From positions 930,001 to 994,000 of the forward strand of contig JAPEHQ010000005.1 of NCBI GenBank assembly GCA_027405735.1: a stretch of 64,000 nt of DNA, in the 5' to 3' direction. The stretch's first letter is position 1. Every line of letters starts with the position of its first letter. The translations under genes were made by a program, and so were the position numbers. Under the pieces are notes generated by a model. It was not told the DNA's origin, searched no databases, and saw only the letters and a program-made list of their open reading frames with translations. The DNA comes from Mucor racemosus (taxonomy: Eukaryota > Mucoromycota > Mucoromycetes > Mucorales > Mucoraceae). Of the stretch, positions 45,735 to 58,357 are shown in pieces.

Positions 45735-46980
45735 ACTTGATTTCTGTATTCACAAGATGGGTCTAATTGATTGCTACTCTGCATTTTTTGTTTTAGCAAA
45801 GAACAATGATTTTTTGTCGAAATAACCAAAATAATAGTTCTTATCACAGCATAAAATCTATCATGACGGGGTCCAAATTTTATTTGTTGAAATGAACGAA
45901 AAATGATTCAAAAAAACAAAATCGTTTAATGGCTAATGAGCTGCAAAGTAAGTTGACCTAGCATATTAAATAGTTTTTGTACAGTTTTGGATTCTGCATC
46001 CATCTAAATAAAAATTAGACGAATATTCCACATTAAATTGTGCGCAAAATTCAATTGAAATTTTGGAGGTTTTTTGAATATACACATCACTTTTTGTAAG
46101 TATATGTAAAATATAATAAACGAAAAGAATGTGCCAAAAAATTATCTATCGATCGAGCTATTTCAAAATTTTTTAGCTGTTTTTTTGGTAGAGAAAACAA
46201 GATTTTTGTTCAAATTTTTTTCAGATTCAGAATTTGGGATGAAGGTATATAAGGGAAAAATGGAAGCTAGAAATGGAGGTACCTTTTTGTACACATTTTT
46301 GAGGACATCTCCACGAAAAATCAATATTTTGAAAAAAACTAAACTGGATCCGAGAGGGCTTAACGCGCTTAATGACGTAAATGCAAAAGAAATGTTGCTC
46401 AATTCAACCAATATTTTGAAACTTACTATAGAAATGTCAAAAAAAAATGAAAAAAAATAAAAGTGCTCGGAATTTTTTTATATTAAAATATGTTATAGAA
46501 CACTTTGAAGCAAGTAATTTTTATTATTGAAAAGTGTTAGTATAGCTTAATGTATCGTAGAGATATGAAGCCTCAAAGTTTTCAATCTTTTAGCAGTGAC
46601 CAGTGAAATACGCGTAAAAAATCTGAAACATTAGCACTGAAAAATTAATACCAACTGCAAAAAATAGGATATTTTTGGATACTTATTTTTGAATTAAAGC
46701 TGAACATCTCAGGTACATTGGCATATAATTTTTTCTTGGTGTTATTTAGTGGAAAAAAAAGTAGAGCAGCGATAAAAAGTGAGACACAGTTTTTAAGGAA
46801 AAAGCAGTGGATTTTACGTGTTTTTGAGTCTTTCATGGGTATAGAATAAATTTAGGAATAGGTAGTATAATGAGACCAATTTATATCTATTTATTAATAT
46901 CTAAGGTATATTCTAAAAAGTGTTTAGTATGAGGTTAGTTATAGAAAGAAGGCATATTCCGATTTTGAAGATTGAAACTA
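45735..46980 (-). repeat. Dispersed repeat unit, right inverted copy of block B
   Basis: In reverse it parallels 39446-40690, including the outer words CAATCTTCAAAATCGGAATATGCC (a diverged form) and AAACACTTTTTAGAATATACC. The copy at 46836-46645 encodes the same 63 residues as 39587-39778, showing high local identity. It carries the plus-strand ORF 46131-46460 (109 codons). With 39446-40883 it gives block B inverted ends of about 1.25 kb. Confidence 0.85.
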
Positions 46981-48727
46981 TCAATTTTTTTTTTTGAAAT
47001 TCAAATTTAATATTAGTAGAATTCATTTTTTTGACTTATCAAGCCTAATTTCTTCGTGTACTACAGCGAGTCAAAATAGGTCGTGAAGGGCAGGACGAAC
47101 AAAATAAATTGTAAAGTTGTTTTATTGATTAATTAGTAAGAAAAATAATCACACAACAAATATCATACGGTGTGCTTGTTTAGCTTCTACATAGAATGAA
47201 TCTAAAAATCAATTTTTATTATACAGTATATACTATTATATTCAACAGATATTGTTTTCTTGTGGAGATAGGACGAGATCTGGTATTTTCAACATTGACG
47301 ACCGTAACTTTTATAGATTATAAAATTTTTGTTATTATATATAATACACGTTTTATCTACTACTAAATTTTTGCATATATACTTAGCGCTATTTTGTATC
47401 TATTGATGATATGCTCACTGGAAACTTCAGTTATATTTTCTAGTGAAATAAAGCCAGCTTTGCATTATTGTGCCCAGTGAAATGTCAAAACGGTCTTAAG
47501 AAATAATCTTGCCAAAATATTACACTTTTTATTAACAATACATCCAGAGGATGTATTTATATACTTTTCATTATAACTATTACACAGAATTACTATCTAA
47601 GAACATTACACCAATTTACTAAGACGCATGTGAATCAACGTGTACACCTGTTGATTTACTATAATACCGAATATTGACTGCGACCTTGAATGTGCGACCT
47701 AGGATATGATATTGACATAACACCCAGTATAAGTATAATAATTACATGATATAGGGCAAAAATAACAGATTTTTCTTTATATTTCGATCAGGAATAAAGA
47801 TTATTTTGTAAACCAAATTGCTACTGATACTCAGCAAATAGCAGGATTATATACTAAAGAAAAAAAAATGGCCAAATTACTCAATACTGCACAAATCAAG
47901 GAAAACAAAATAACAGATAAGTAGAAGGGCAGCCAATATACCAATTCTCGCTGAATATGGATTCAAACAAGCTCCTGTAGCAATAAGACATAGGTACTTC
48001 TAGTGTTTATCCACATAATGAGAAGGCTTCAGTCTCCCCTAGTTGCTGTGAAGATGGAGAAATGAAAACGCGCAATTTTTTCAATTATTTTGCATGAGCT
48101 GTTTCAGATGTTTTTGAAATATTATTATAAAATCAAATAATAATTGGAAACTGATTTTTGAAGTTGTCCGTAATGCAGAGTAAATAATGCGGATATAATA
48201 GCTTGATTTAATTAGCTTATATCTGTTTTTGAAGGAGTTTAGCACAAGTTTCGAAATGAAACCTCCATTTCTCTGCCTAAAAAAATCAAAGCAACTGGAA
48301 AAATGCATGTAATCAATGAATATTTATCCAAATGGGATGAAAATTTTAAAATATATGTTAAAACTATAGCAGTATCCAGAATTAAACTCTTAGTTTCTAT
48401 TGATTTGCTGGTTGAATCATAGGAATTAACCACGCCATTTTTCGAGTGGGGTTTACAGCTTGGTCCTTAGTTGGCCATTTCAAATTATAAATAATGCTAA
48501 ATCAGCCAAAACCAGCATATATGATGGTAATGTCAGCTGCCGAAATTATTAAGTAATATCCCCTTCATGTATATTTAGGAGCCCAATATGAGTGCTTGCG
48601 TGTGTCGTTTTCAAAATTAGAGAAAATACATACACCAGACAGTTTTATTAAGAAGCACAATATTCAATAAATGAAATGAACGTAAATGAAGGTATATATA
48701 TATGGTAGGTGCAAGAGAGACGTATTT
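46981..48727. other. Intergenic, 3' of APC2
   Basis: 1.7 kb of AT-rich sequence between block B and the APC2 stop codon. ORFs at 48081-48433 have no recognisable domain. No gene is supported. Confidence 0.4.
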
Positions 48728-51529
48728 CTATTCTTCGACAAGTTGGTAATGTCCATTTGCTGTTAATTCGAGAACTTGTTCCTTCATCCAGAATTCTAAA
48801 GATTCGACGACGGTCAGTTTGTCGACTTTAACTTTTGTAATGATATCATTTCTTGAATAGGAATGTTCTACATGAAATGTTAATTTGTATGCAAATTTCA
48901 CTGGATGATTTTACATTTACCCTTTTTTTCGAATAGACTTAAAATAGTTGCAGCTTCTGGACTCGCGTCGATGGTTAGGGTTCTTGACTTGAATTCCAAA
49001 TTCAGTCTTACTGAACCCTTTGTTGGCAAAAATTTTAACTTTCTCGACTTTTTTGCCAATCGAAATTCTTGATCATATATTGCAATGGATCTGTTAAAAG
49101 AAAAAACACTTTTAGCGCATATATATATTTTTTTTCAAGTTTCTATACTGTACTCTTGATGACTAGGCCACAATTTGAGATTTGCATTTGCTTCGTTTTC
49201 ATCGTCGTTCTCGTAATCTTCATTCTCATCCTCGTCATCATCATCACCGCCAGGCCAATACTTTCTTGAAACTATAATGGCATGAAGTGTGGAGCTAATT
49301 CCTGGATTTTTATGAACTGATTTATCCAATCTTCTACTGTCATTGACATCCCTCAGCATAATATCACATCGAAGAAAAGTATCAGGTGGAAAGTTTCTCT
49401 TTAACAGTTCTAATCTTCGTACTTCTGCATCAGTGTCATAATCGTTAACGGATAATAGTTCTTGCCCTAATTTATTGCAGTAGCCCTTAATGAAATCTTT
49501 TAATGAACTGCACATACATATCAGCATGGCGATAGAATCTTTTGATTTCTTTTGAAGTCTTCTTAATTTGGCTAAGTAATATGGCTGTCAGTTAGGCTCG
49601 ATCATATTTTTTTTCAGGCATTTGAAATGGAAGTATACCTGGTTTATCTTCTTTTATCACAACTGCGTCATTGGGAACTTCTTCGTGATTTAGTTCTGAC
49701 TTTTTGAATACATAAATATCATTATCATCTACTTGTAAGCTATCGTATTCATTGGCATTGCGAATAAGATGTACTACACCTGCAATTACATCTTTTCTAA
49801 AAGTTCTATATAAACGGTTAATATTTAATACATTTGATCCATTAGTATACATAATTTACTTTAAATAGCTCTCAATCAACTCGATAATAGATACCATAAT
49901 ATCACAAGACGGATCTATAATTGATAAACTTCGAATACAATCAATGTAGTATTGAAGAATATCAACAGCTGAAGCTCCTTGATGAAGAAGTCTGCCCTGT
50001 AATCTGTAATGTCAAAAGGAGAAAAAAAGGGTCAGCCGATTATTATGTATTTAAATTCCATACTTACTCTTGCATAAGGCTATCCTTCAAATCTCCTAAT
50101 AGTCCTCTTTTAGTGGCAATAATCTATATTGATGTGTTAGTTGATTTGAATATACATATATAAATGACACTTGCATGAAAATCTTTGATAATACATTTAG
50201 TGTCTGGATAGTTCAATACAATGTCAAATATTTCGGGTATCTTTGCTTGGTAGATGACTTCGTACAAGACATGTTCTGCTTTGATTTTTTCTCGCAAGAA
50301 ATTGTTCCAATTTGTGTCGATATCGTCTGTTTTTGGTATTAAATATGACAACCATGGTAAAATCAACACATGCAGCCATTTTAATTGAACCTGTACAATC
50401 GATACATCCGAGCTTTCTTCCCAATCAATCAATTTCAACCGTTTTTCTATTGTCTCTTTTAATATATCGGTCCAATTTGGCGTCAAATCTAAATTGTTCA
50501 ATTGCTCGCAAATTGTACTAAAAGTCTGTATGTAGGCTTCTAATGTTTCCTTCCCATAACCCTCTAATTCATCTTGAGTATCCATCAACCAATTGTTCAT
50601 GTCAACTTCATTGTCCTCGTCATTGGAATCTTCCCAGCGGACAGCATCTTCCAAGGTTTCGTCTGGTAAGTTGAATACATCGATCAAATTGGGTAAAGAT
50701 GCGTCTAAAAACATCTGAATTTTGGTTTCTAATTCTTCGCCTTTATATTTAGTGATTTTTGGAGAGAAGAGATAGGCAAATGAGGCGCTTGGTTGATTTG
50801 CTTTAAATAAAGCTTCAATTTGCTTCATTGTCAACGTATAAAATGTGTTTCTGGCATCAGTGAAATAGTATGAAATTTTGGATTTGATCAATGCTCTACT
50901 ACCATTTTTGACTTTCTCCTTCAATTCAGCAGCTGCTAAAGCACATCCTCTATTTAAATAGAATCAGCATAATGTATATAACTTGTAATATTCATCACAA
51001 ACTACATACTCTGGAAATGGTATACTCAATGCTAATTCAGTGTGCTCATAACATTGATAGATATCATTAACGGCCTTGGCAAATAATTTAGCAATCTGTC
51101 GTTCATCATTTCGTTTTTTCTTGTAATCTGAATCCCATTGTTCTAATAATAAAAACACTGAAGCTTCAAGATAATCCAAAGCGATACCAATATACCAATC
51201 GTGAACGACAGTATAAGGTAAATCTGGATCATGTAAATACTTTAATGGTGAATCACGAACTATAGACATGTCAAAAAGTTAATTAAATGTAGTATAATCC
51301 GAGAAATACATACTTCTCAATAAGCGAGGGTATTTCAAACAGTAGTCGACTATTTTCTGCATATTCGGTAAAGGCTGTACAATATTGTGAATATTCATCA
51401 TCGCGCCACATTACTTATTGAAATTACCTCTTTCTCACTGATGCCCTGCCTTTCAAAGTAAGCCTTGAGCTTTTTGATGGCATCTAAAGCTCTAGTTTGC
51501 TTTGGAGCATTATGGTATAAAGTTAGCAT
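48728..51529 (-). CDS. apc2: APC2, cullin-like scaffold of the anaphase-promoting complex
   Basis: Ten exons on the minus strand: 51529-51428, 51374-51314, 51259-51010, 50949-50175, 50123-50068, 50003-49860, 49805-49639, 49571-49154, 49090-48921 and 48867-48728. They give 760 aa with consistent phases. The cullin-homology region aligns with human APC2: EIFDIVLNYPDTKCIIKDFH, LQGRLLHQGASAVDILQYYI, LSIIDPSCDIM, AEVRRLELLKRNFP and CDIMLRDVNDSRRLDKSV. A winged-helix segment follows (IDASPEAATILSLF...SLEFWMKEQVLEL). APC2 binds the RING subunit APC11 in the ubiquitin ligase that triggers anaphase. The protein stops just after this segment and appears to lack the C-terminal WHB domain of human APC2 (822 aa). 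The intron 50174-50124 uses a GC donor. The N-terminal exon is the least certain. Confidence 0.88.
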
Positions 51530-51941
51530 AATGAATACAAGGAAAAGGGTGTTTTTAATCAAAAAATTTAAGGTTGGGCATTTTGATTATGCTGCTTTTC
51601 AAATTAGGCAACATACTACTTTTTTCAATTCAATCCTCAAATTTCAAATTTACATAGACACTGCCTTTAAAGGATTTTGATGCACCATCAAATTCGATTA
51701 TTTAACTAAAGCTAATAGATAAATACACCAAATATTATAGTTTATATTATAAATTTTTTTATTTCGATATAAATGTATTCAATATTTGGAAATACACACT
51801 TTTATGTGTCAATGCTGCAAATGGATGTCTAGGAAATTATCTTTCAAAATTAGAACTAATGGCCCAGAAAAAATTCGTAAAAATAAACATGTAGATTTCT
51901 TTATTACTTTTTATAAATTATATCAAATTAAAATAATATTG
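51530..51941. other. Spacer between chitin synthase and APC2
   Basis: A 412-bp AT-rich spacer between two tandem minus-strand genes. It must contain the chitin synthase terminator and the APC2 promoter. I looked for an extra APC2 exon here and found none convincing. Confidence 0.4.
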
Positions 51942-54900
51942 TTACACAGAGTCATCCTGCTTCTCATCTTTGGGAGCTTTAGAAGATTCAGGCTCTTCGT
52001 CTTTAGTTTCGTCTTTCTCTTGTTGTAATTGTTGTCGTTGCTCCTCCTCGCTCAAGTCTTCTTTTGATTCTTTACTGCGAATAGTTTCCATAATGCTTGT
52101 TTGCCAACTATCGTTACCATCTCGGTCATCATTAGATATCATGGGTAAATTTGTATCAATTGTAGGTAATCTTTCAATACCGCCACCAAAGAAATCTAAA
52201 CTTCTTCTCCATTCTCGAATCTCTTCAGTTTCATCAGATAAAACAGAATTGTCATCATCGGCATCATCATTATCATCATTATCATCATTATCAGCATCAT
52301 CTAGCATCTCTTCTGTATTATATGCTCCTCTTGATTGACTGAAATGATGATGCGGTGCGGGTGTAGGAGGAGGACTAGATGAGTTAGGCATCATGAGACG
52401 TGGAGATGTACCAATCAATGTTGATAAAGTAGAACGATCAATTTCAAATGAAAGGTTATTTGGAGACCATCTTGATAAAGGAGACGATAAATGTTGTTGA
52501 ACTAAAGCCCTTGATCTAGCCTCTGCTTCTTTGGTTTTCCTTTCTCTTTCAAATTCTGTCCATTTCTTCATTGTAATTTGCGACGAATCGAATTCACCTT
52601 CTTTATCACCATGGTTTTCTTTGCCTTCGCCTTCGACTTTTCTAGTTTCACCCCAAGTAAAATCATCAAAATGCCAATAAGCATATGTAGGCAACACGAA
52701 ATTCCAAATAGGCAAACTGAATAGATAGATAAACATCCAACCAACGTAAACTAATTTTCTACTAGTCATAACAATAAGTACAGCGGGAAGACCTAAAATT
52801 AGAGCAAGCAAGATCAAAGATAAGACTGCAGGTTGACCAATACAAGCTAAAATAATAAGGTACATGGTAAAAGAGATTGCTGCAGGCAAAGCCAATGTAC
52901 CGACTAATTCCATGAATACAACGAATTGCATTGAGAAACAGAATGTACCACATAAATCTCTAACAAAAACCAATTCCATTAAATTATGAATAGTCGAATT
53001 AATCCAACGTCTTCTTTGAGATAATAAAACCATAAAAGAATCGGGGACAACTGTTTTGCATACAGCTTGTGGAACAAATAACATTTTTCTCCTAGGAAAT
53101 GTTTTCAACATGAGTGTTGATAAATAACGATCTTCACCAAGTAATAATAGATTCTTTTTGTGTAATGTATCAACAACATTTTCAGAATAATGCTCAATGA
53201 TGTCAGGATTGGCCAGGATAGGCACCCAATGACCATTGTTACCTTTTGGTGCTTTGATTCTGTACATACAGAAACATCCTGGTAAACAGGTTACGTTACC
53301 AAAGATTGACTCAAAGGCTTTTGATTGATGATGGGAAATGTAATATTCAAATACTAATTGAAAATATGAGTAAATCACTTGTTACAATACAAGACAACCA
53401 AAACATACCTTGAATCATTGATACCCAACTATCTGTCTTGTTACCAATCTTTGTTTCACCACAGAGACCCATAACTTCAGAATCATTTACCATGCAGCTA
53501 ATCAGACGAGACAATGCATCCGGATATACTTTTGTATCAGCATCAACCATTAAAACAATTTCGTATTTGTCTGGGCTTACACCAGATATACGCCAAATAT
53601 TGGTAAAGAATTCATATTCTAATTCTGTCATACGTTCATCAAACATTACTTTTTGAAGAAATGACATGAGAATAACTTGAGAATCTCTTTTACCACGATT
53701 ACCAGGTTTTGCTTCTCTATCCTGTTCTTCTGGGGTACCGCATTTGACAATGGTAATCATTGGTACTCTTTGTTGAGAATCACGATCAACAGTTTTATCA
53801 TCGTATCTGTAAAAACCAGAGTAAATCTTGGCCATATTATGGCGTTTTGTACCATCTGCAATCGCTACATATGAACATGCTTCAACACTATCTGGCTCAA
53901 CTACAAAATCTTGCATCATTGAAATACAAATATCAGGTGTAGACATGGCATTACCGTGTCCCGTAATGATACCATCCGCAACAACCAAAATAAGCTTATG
54001 AGAATTAGGATAATCTGTAGTAGCAATTGAATCTAACGTAGTACGGAGACCTTCTTCTCCTTCAGAATAACATGTAACTAAACAAATTGTATGAGCTAAT
54101 GCAAATCCAAATGGCATATATTCCGGTTTTGGTTGAGGTACTGCATGAGGCGATAATTCATATGGACATGAAGCAGTTAATTGGGAAGATTGAGTTTGGC
54201 TTGATCTAGATGTTTCTGATGATCGACGAGATAAAGGACTTTCTGTAATGCTTCTACTATTTTCAGATGTTGACCCCGTAGGTCGAGGGGATAAAATTCC
54301 AGTAGACGAATTAAGATGACTTCCAAAGATTCTTGATCTAAATAACGTACATATATTAAGTTGAGAGATACATATATATTATGCATATAAACATACCCTG
54401 TTGTCGATTGTTTCCAAATAGCGCTTCCAGGTCTTTCAATGGCATTAAAATGCATAGAACCTGTATCAGGTTGAGTAAATCGAGATTTTCTTGGTATAAT
54501 GTTTTTCTTTTTAGTTTGAGGACTATTATAATATTGTTGTTGAGGTGTATGAGGTCGAATAGCTTCTGCTGGTGCATTGATACTAGTGGTCCAGTCTTCA
54601 ATTTCGAGGTCTCTTCTCATACGATCTTTATAAGACGTTTTACCTTCTTTTTTAAAATTGCCTAATTTCCAAGATAAGAACCAACCAAAAATTACAGCTA
54701 AACCAAATTTAACGAGGATAACACCAAGAATAACAATAAGTGATGTGTACAAAACTACATCAGATGCCATACAACCAACGCTTTTTGTATCAATTTCGCC
54801 AACTTTGATTGTATCTAGTAAACATTCAGCTTCTGCTTTCCAAGTTGCATTTTCTTTAGTTTTATGTGTTGCAACTGTATGCGTAATATCTTGTCCACCA

Positions 54901-56191
54901 AAAGCAGTTGCATTTTGTAGCATGGATTGTATAAGCCCATTGTTTGGCACTGTAAATAAAGACTGAGGTAATGATTGAAGTAAATTTAGGTTCAAGACAT
55001 GGCTGTCAAAATAAAGTAAGCATGTGTTGTGTCATATTGAATATAAATAAAAAATTAATTTACCTATTATAAACAGCTAAATGTGCAGTGGTATTTACAT
55101 CATTCCAATCGTAGTAAACTCTGCCGGCTTTATCATAATTTCCATTTTCATTTAATACACCTTTATCTCTCATAGAATCGAAAATGCTTCGAGAAGTGGG
55201 ATTTAAATGGCAAGCAGAATGGTTTGTATATAACGATGAACTAGGAAATTGATTATGCTCAATCAAATGGCATGGAAAATAAGATGGTGTATCTCCTTGT
55301 CCTACTTGAGCCCCTGATGATTTTAGTATAAAAATCGAAGCACAATTTTGATTTATGTTTTGAAACAAGAATGAAGCATCTTTTCCACCAGCATTAATAG
55401 GGTCATAAATAACATTGGTTACTTTATCTGTTACACCAGCGATTGGAGGATGATCATTCCAGGAGGCCAACAAATACGCCCATCCATGAATGACAACATA
55501 TCCATTATTAATTGTTTCTACACGAAAACTAAGAGGTGGCCTAGGGCAAACAACTTGTGTGAAACCAAATGTTAAGAAGCCTACAAATGCCATGATACCT
55601 AAAATAATGGTTACAAGACCCATCTTTTCTCTAAACGCCATTTGAGCACTTTTATCTTTTTTGCCTGTATAATGAGGGTTAGATGCATAAATATATATGT
55701 ATATATATATTTATATATATATCATTACCCATTGCTTGTAATATAGGTGGTGGACAACAACATGTTACAAAATAACAAAATGTTTTCCAAAAATCAAATG
55801 AATTTTGTGAAGTATTAGCAATGTATTCAATGCCTAGATTATTATTGCCTTTTTCTTCTTCGTCTTCTCTTGCTAATAATCCTCGTCTTATTACTGATCT
55901 TCGTGCAGGATGTGATCGATCTCCTGCTGAACGATAATAATTGTTGGTTTCGTTTTCAATGACCCGTTTTCGTGTATGATATTGTGGGTGTTGTGGATCA
56001 ATTCTACTTCGTTCAGGTCTTATTAAAGATGTTGTACGTTTAGGTAAAGCATTATTATTATTATTATTATTATTATTAGTATTATTGTTATTGTTATTGT
56101 TATTGTTATTATTATTGTTTCTAGATGTTGATTCTTCTTGAATATCTTGAAAACTTGTTGCAATAGATATATTACTAAATGAAATTTCCAT
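51942..56191 (-). CDS. Chitin synthase, class IV (Chs3-like)
   Basis: Five exons on the minus strand: 56191-55729, 55664-55064, 55002-54397, 54337-53409 and 53353-51942. They give 1336 aa. A polyN-containing N-terminus (polyN encoded at about 56050-56118) leads to membrane segments around residues 130-190 ([20 protein letters not shown]). Then comes a cytochrome-b5-like segment ([20 protein letters not shown]), as in Chs3, and a further membrane segment. The GT2 catalytic core has [51 protein letters not shown] (Glu940-Asp941) and QRRRW (979-983). After it come several membrane helices, and the family motif [13 protein letters not shown]. The C-terminus is a long cytosolic tail with an Asp/Asn-rich run. 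It polymerises UDP-GlcNAc into chitin at the plasma membrane. The extended acidic tail is unusual and may be regulatory. Confidence 0.93.
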
Positions 56192-56612
56192 TTTATGATT
56201 GGCTATTTTACTATAATGCTTTTAATAATTTATATTTTTGTATAATGTGACAATAATTTTGGCGGGTTTGGTAGGCGAGGCGAAATCAGAATTGGGAAGG
56301 ATAGGGCGGGATATATTTGTTGTTTGTGGTATTACAAAGTAGAAAAGAATACAATATCAAAATACAAAAGAGAAAGAAAGAAGAAGAAAGAGAAAAAGGA
56401 GAGCATGTTGAAAATTATACTATTATTTGTTGTATAATATTCGAAAGGGGGGGGGAGGGAGTGGGGTGATATGAAGAATTCAGGTTGTAGCCTAACATTT
56501 GAAAAGCACTAGATGAAAGCAAACAGTAAAAAATTAAGCAGCAGCATACAGCAGTAGAAGCAGCATTAGTCACAGTATATATATAAAGAAGGAGGATAAA
56601 GATGGCGAGGAG

Positions 56613-56643
<31 letters not shown>

Positions 56644-58357
56644 AAGAGGGGACTAGTTTGATAGGAATCTAGTATACAGAAAATAGAGTGGTTCACCTCC
56701 TCCTTTTCAAATGATTTTGTTATATTCATACAATCATTTAAACAATACTATTGAATGTATCAATTGATATATATCTTTTTCTCTATCTCTCTATAAAGGA
56801 GCACTGTAAAATACATGATAAAAAAAAACATCAGGGGCAATTACATGTTGCGTCTATATACACATAATACAAAGACATACAGAAATTCGAAAAAGGTTTA
56901 AAAGCAACTACGCACATGTTAGGATAACTTTTCAATCCAACCCATCTATACTTAATATATATTTTTTTCTTGGCTCCTCACTTGATATATATCTTTTTCA
57001 AAAAAAAAAAAAGGTTACATGTTGTAAACTCCTAACGTTTGTATAGACAACAAGTTTATACAATTGACTTTCTAAAATTAAGGAAACCCACGTGCCAAAT
57101 CATGAATAGCGATGCGTTTGAACAACATTTATAATATATATATATATTTACTATCAGTTTAAAATCAAATTATATTATATTAATGATATTAATCATGTCT
57201 TGATTTTCATGCTGCAAAGATAGATAGACAAATAAACAAGAAACTCCACTAACGAACTGCACAAATATATAAGGAGGGGATCATGAAAGATTGTGAGCGT
57301 TGTATGACAATTTTCTTGTATAAGGAGATGATCTATATGGGGAGACCACCGTATCATAAAAAAAAAAAAAAAAGAGAGAGATTAAAAAGATTCTCCAGCA
57401 TATATGAACGTTAATTTTTATTTTTTATTTTTTATTTTTAGAAGTTGTTAATTTAATGCTTATCATCATGAAATATGCACAATGTCTATCGTTACTGTAA
57501 GATTTACAATGTACCTTGAATGAAATAAATGTTAATGGCGAATTATTATACTTGTATACAAAATATGGTTCAATGTGAAATCCTGTCGAGAAATGTATAT
57601 ATCATTATGCCACAATCATTTATAATTAAAAGTGGCGATATTACCATTTATCGAAACAGCTGGTAAAATACTTTATATGTATGATCTGTGTAACAGCACC
57701 TAGGGAACTTTTTTTTTTGTGCTTGAATTCTTTCTTGGCTTCAAATTCAATGTACAATATATCTAGTTTGGACTACTGTATGTTATATGTAAAGTTTACG
57801 TCATGAAATGGTACTAATCTCCTGAGAAACAAGTAGGTTACATAATCAACAGGATTCTTTCCTAAATGCCCTGGGTTTTTATTGTTTCTTCTTTATCTCT
57901 TGTAGACATTGATTTCATAATAGTAGATCAAAGACTAAATATTCAGCTGGTAATTGAGTAATGTATGAGAGCGTTGTTCCTATGAATAGTATGCGTATAT
58001 TTTATGCTGCCCAGGAATGGAAGCATTTCTCATCATTTGCATATCTTTTCTTCGAAATCATTCTAATTTGAATCAAAAACGTTTATGAAATTAGATGATT
58101 CAATCAATAGATTTATAATATTTTTGCCTTGAATATAAATATCTATGCTCCATGAAATGCCTGTGTGTTACTATAATGTAAGGTATTTGTACGCGGCCAT
58201 GAGGCCATCATACCATCGTCCCTGTCGCCTCTTAAATAGCTTCTATTAAGTCTTGGTTTCCATTCTTCTTTTTTCCTTTTTTCCTATTGATTTATTGCCT
58301 CTCTTTCTCTTTTATATTATACATAAACCGAGTTTAACATTTTAAATACAAGAAAAA
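56192..58357. other. Long divergent intergenic region
   Basis: 2.2 kb between the divergent chitin synthase and BAR-SH3 genes. It holds a G-rich run (56445-56462), an AT dinucleotide tract (56615-56644), A-runs and pyrimidine-rich stretches (58260-58320) just before the BAR-SH3 start. No gene or tRNA was found. Confidence 0.5.
56615..56644. repeat. (TA)n microsatellite
   Basis: About 14 AT/TA units, roughly 420-450 bp upstream of the chitin synthase start codon. Confidence 0.85.

Noticed and set aside
39587..46836. Identical 63-residue ORFs at 39587-39778 and 46645-46836
   Set aside because: They sit at the same position of the inverted repeat units; high DNA identity, not a gene, explains the match.
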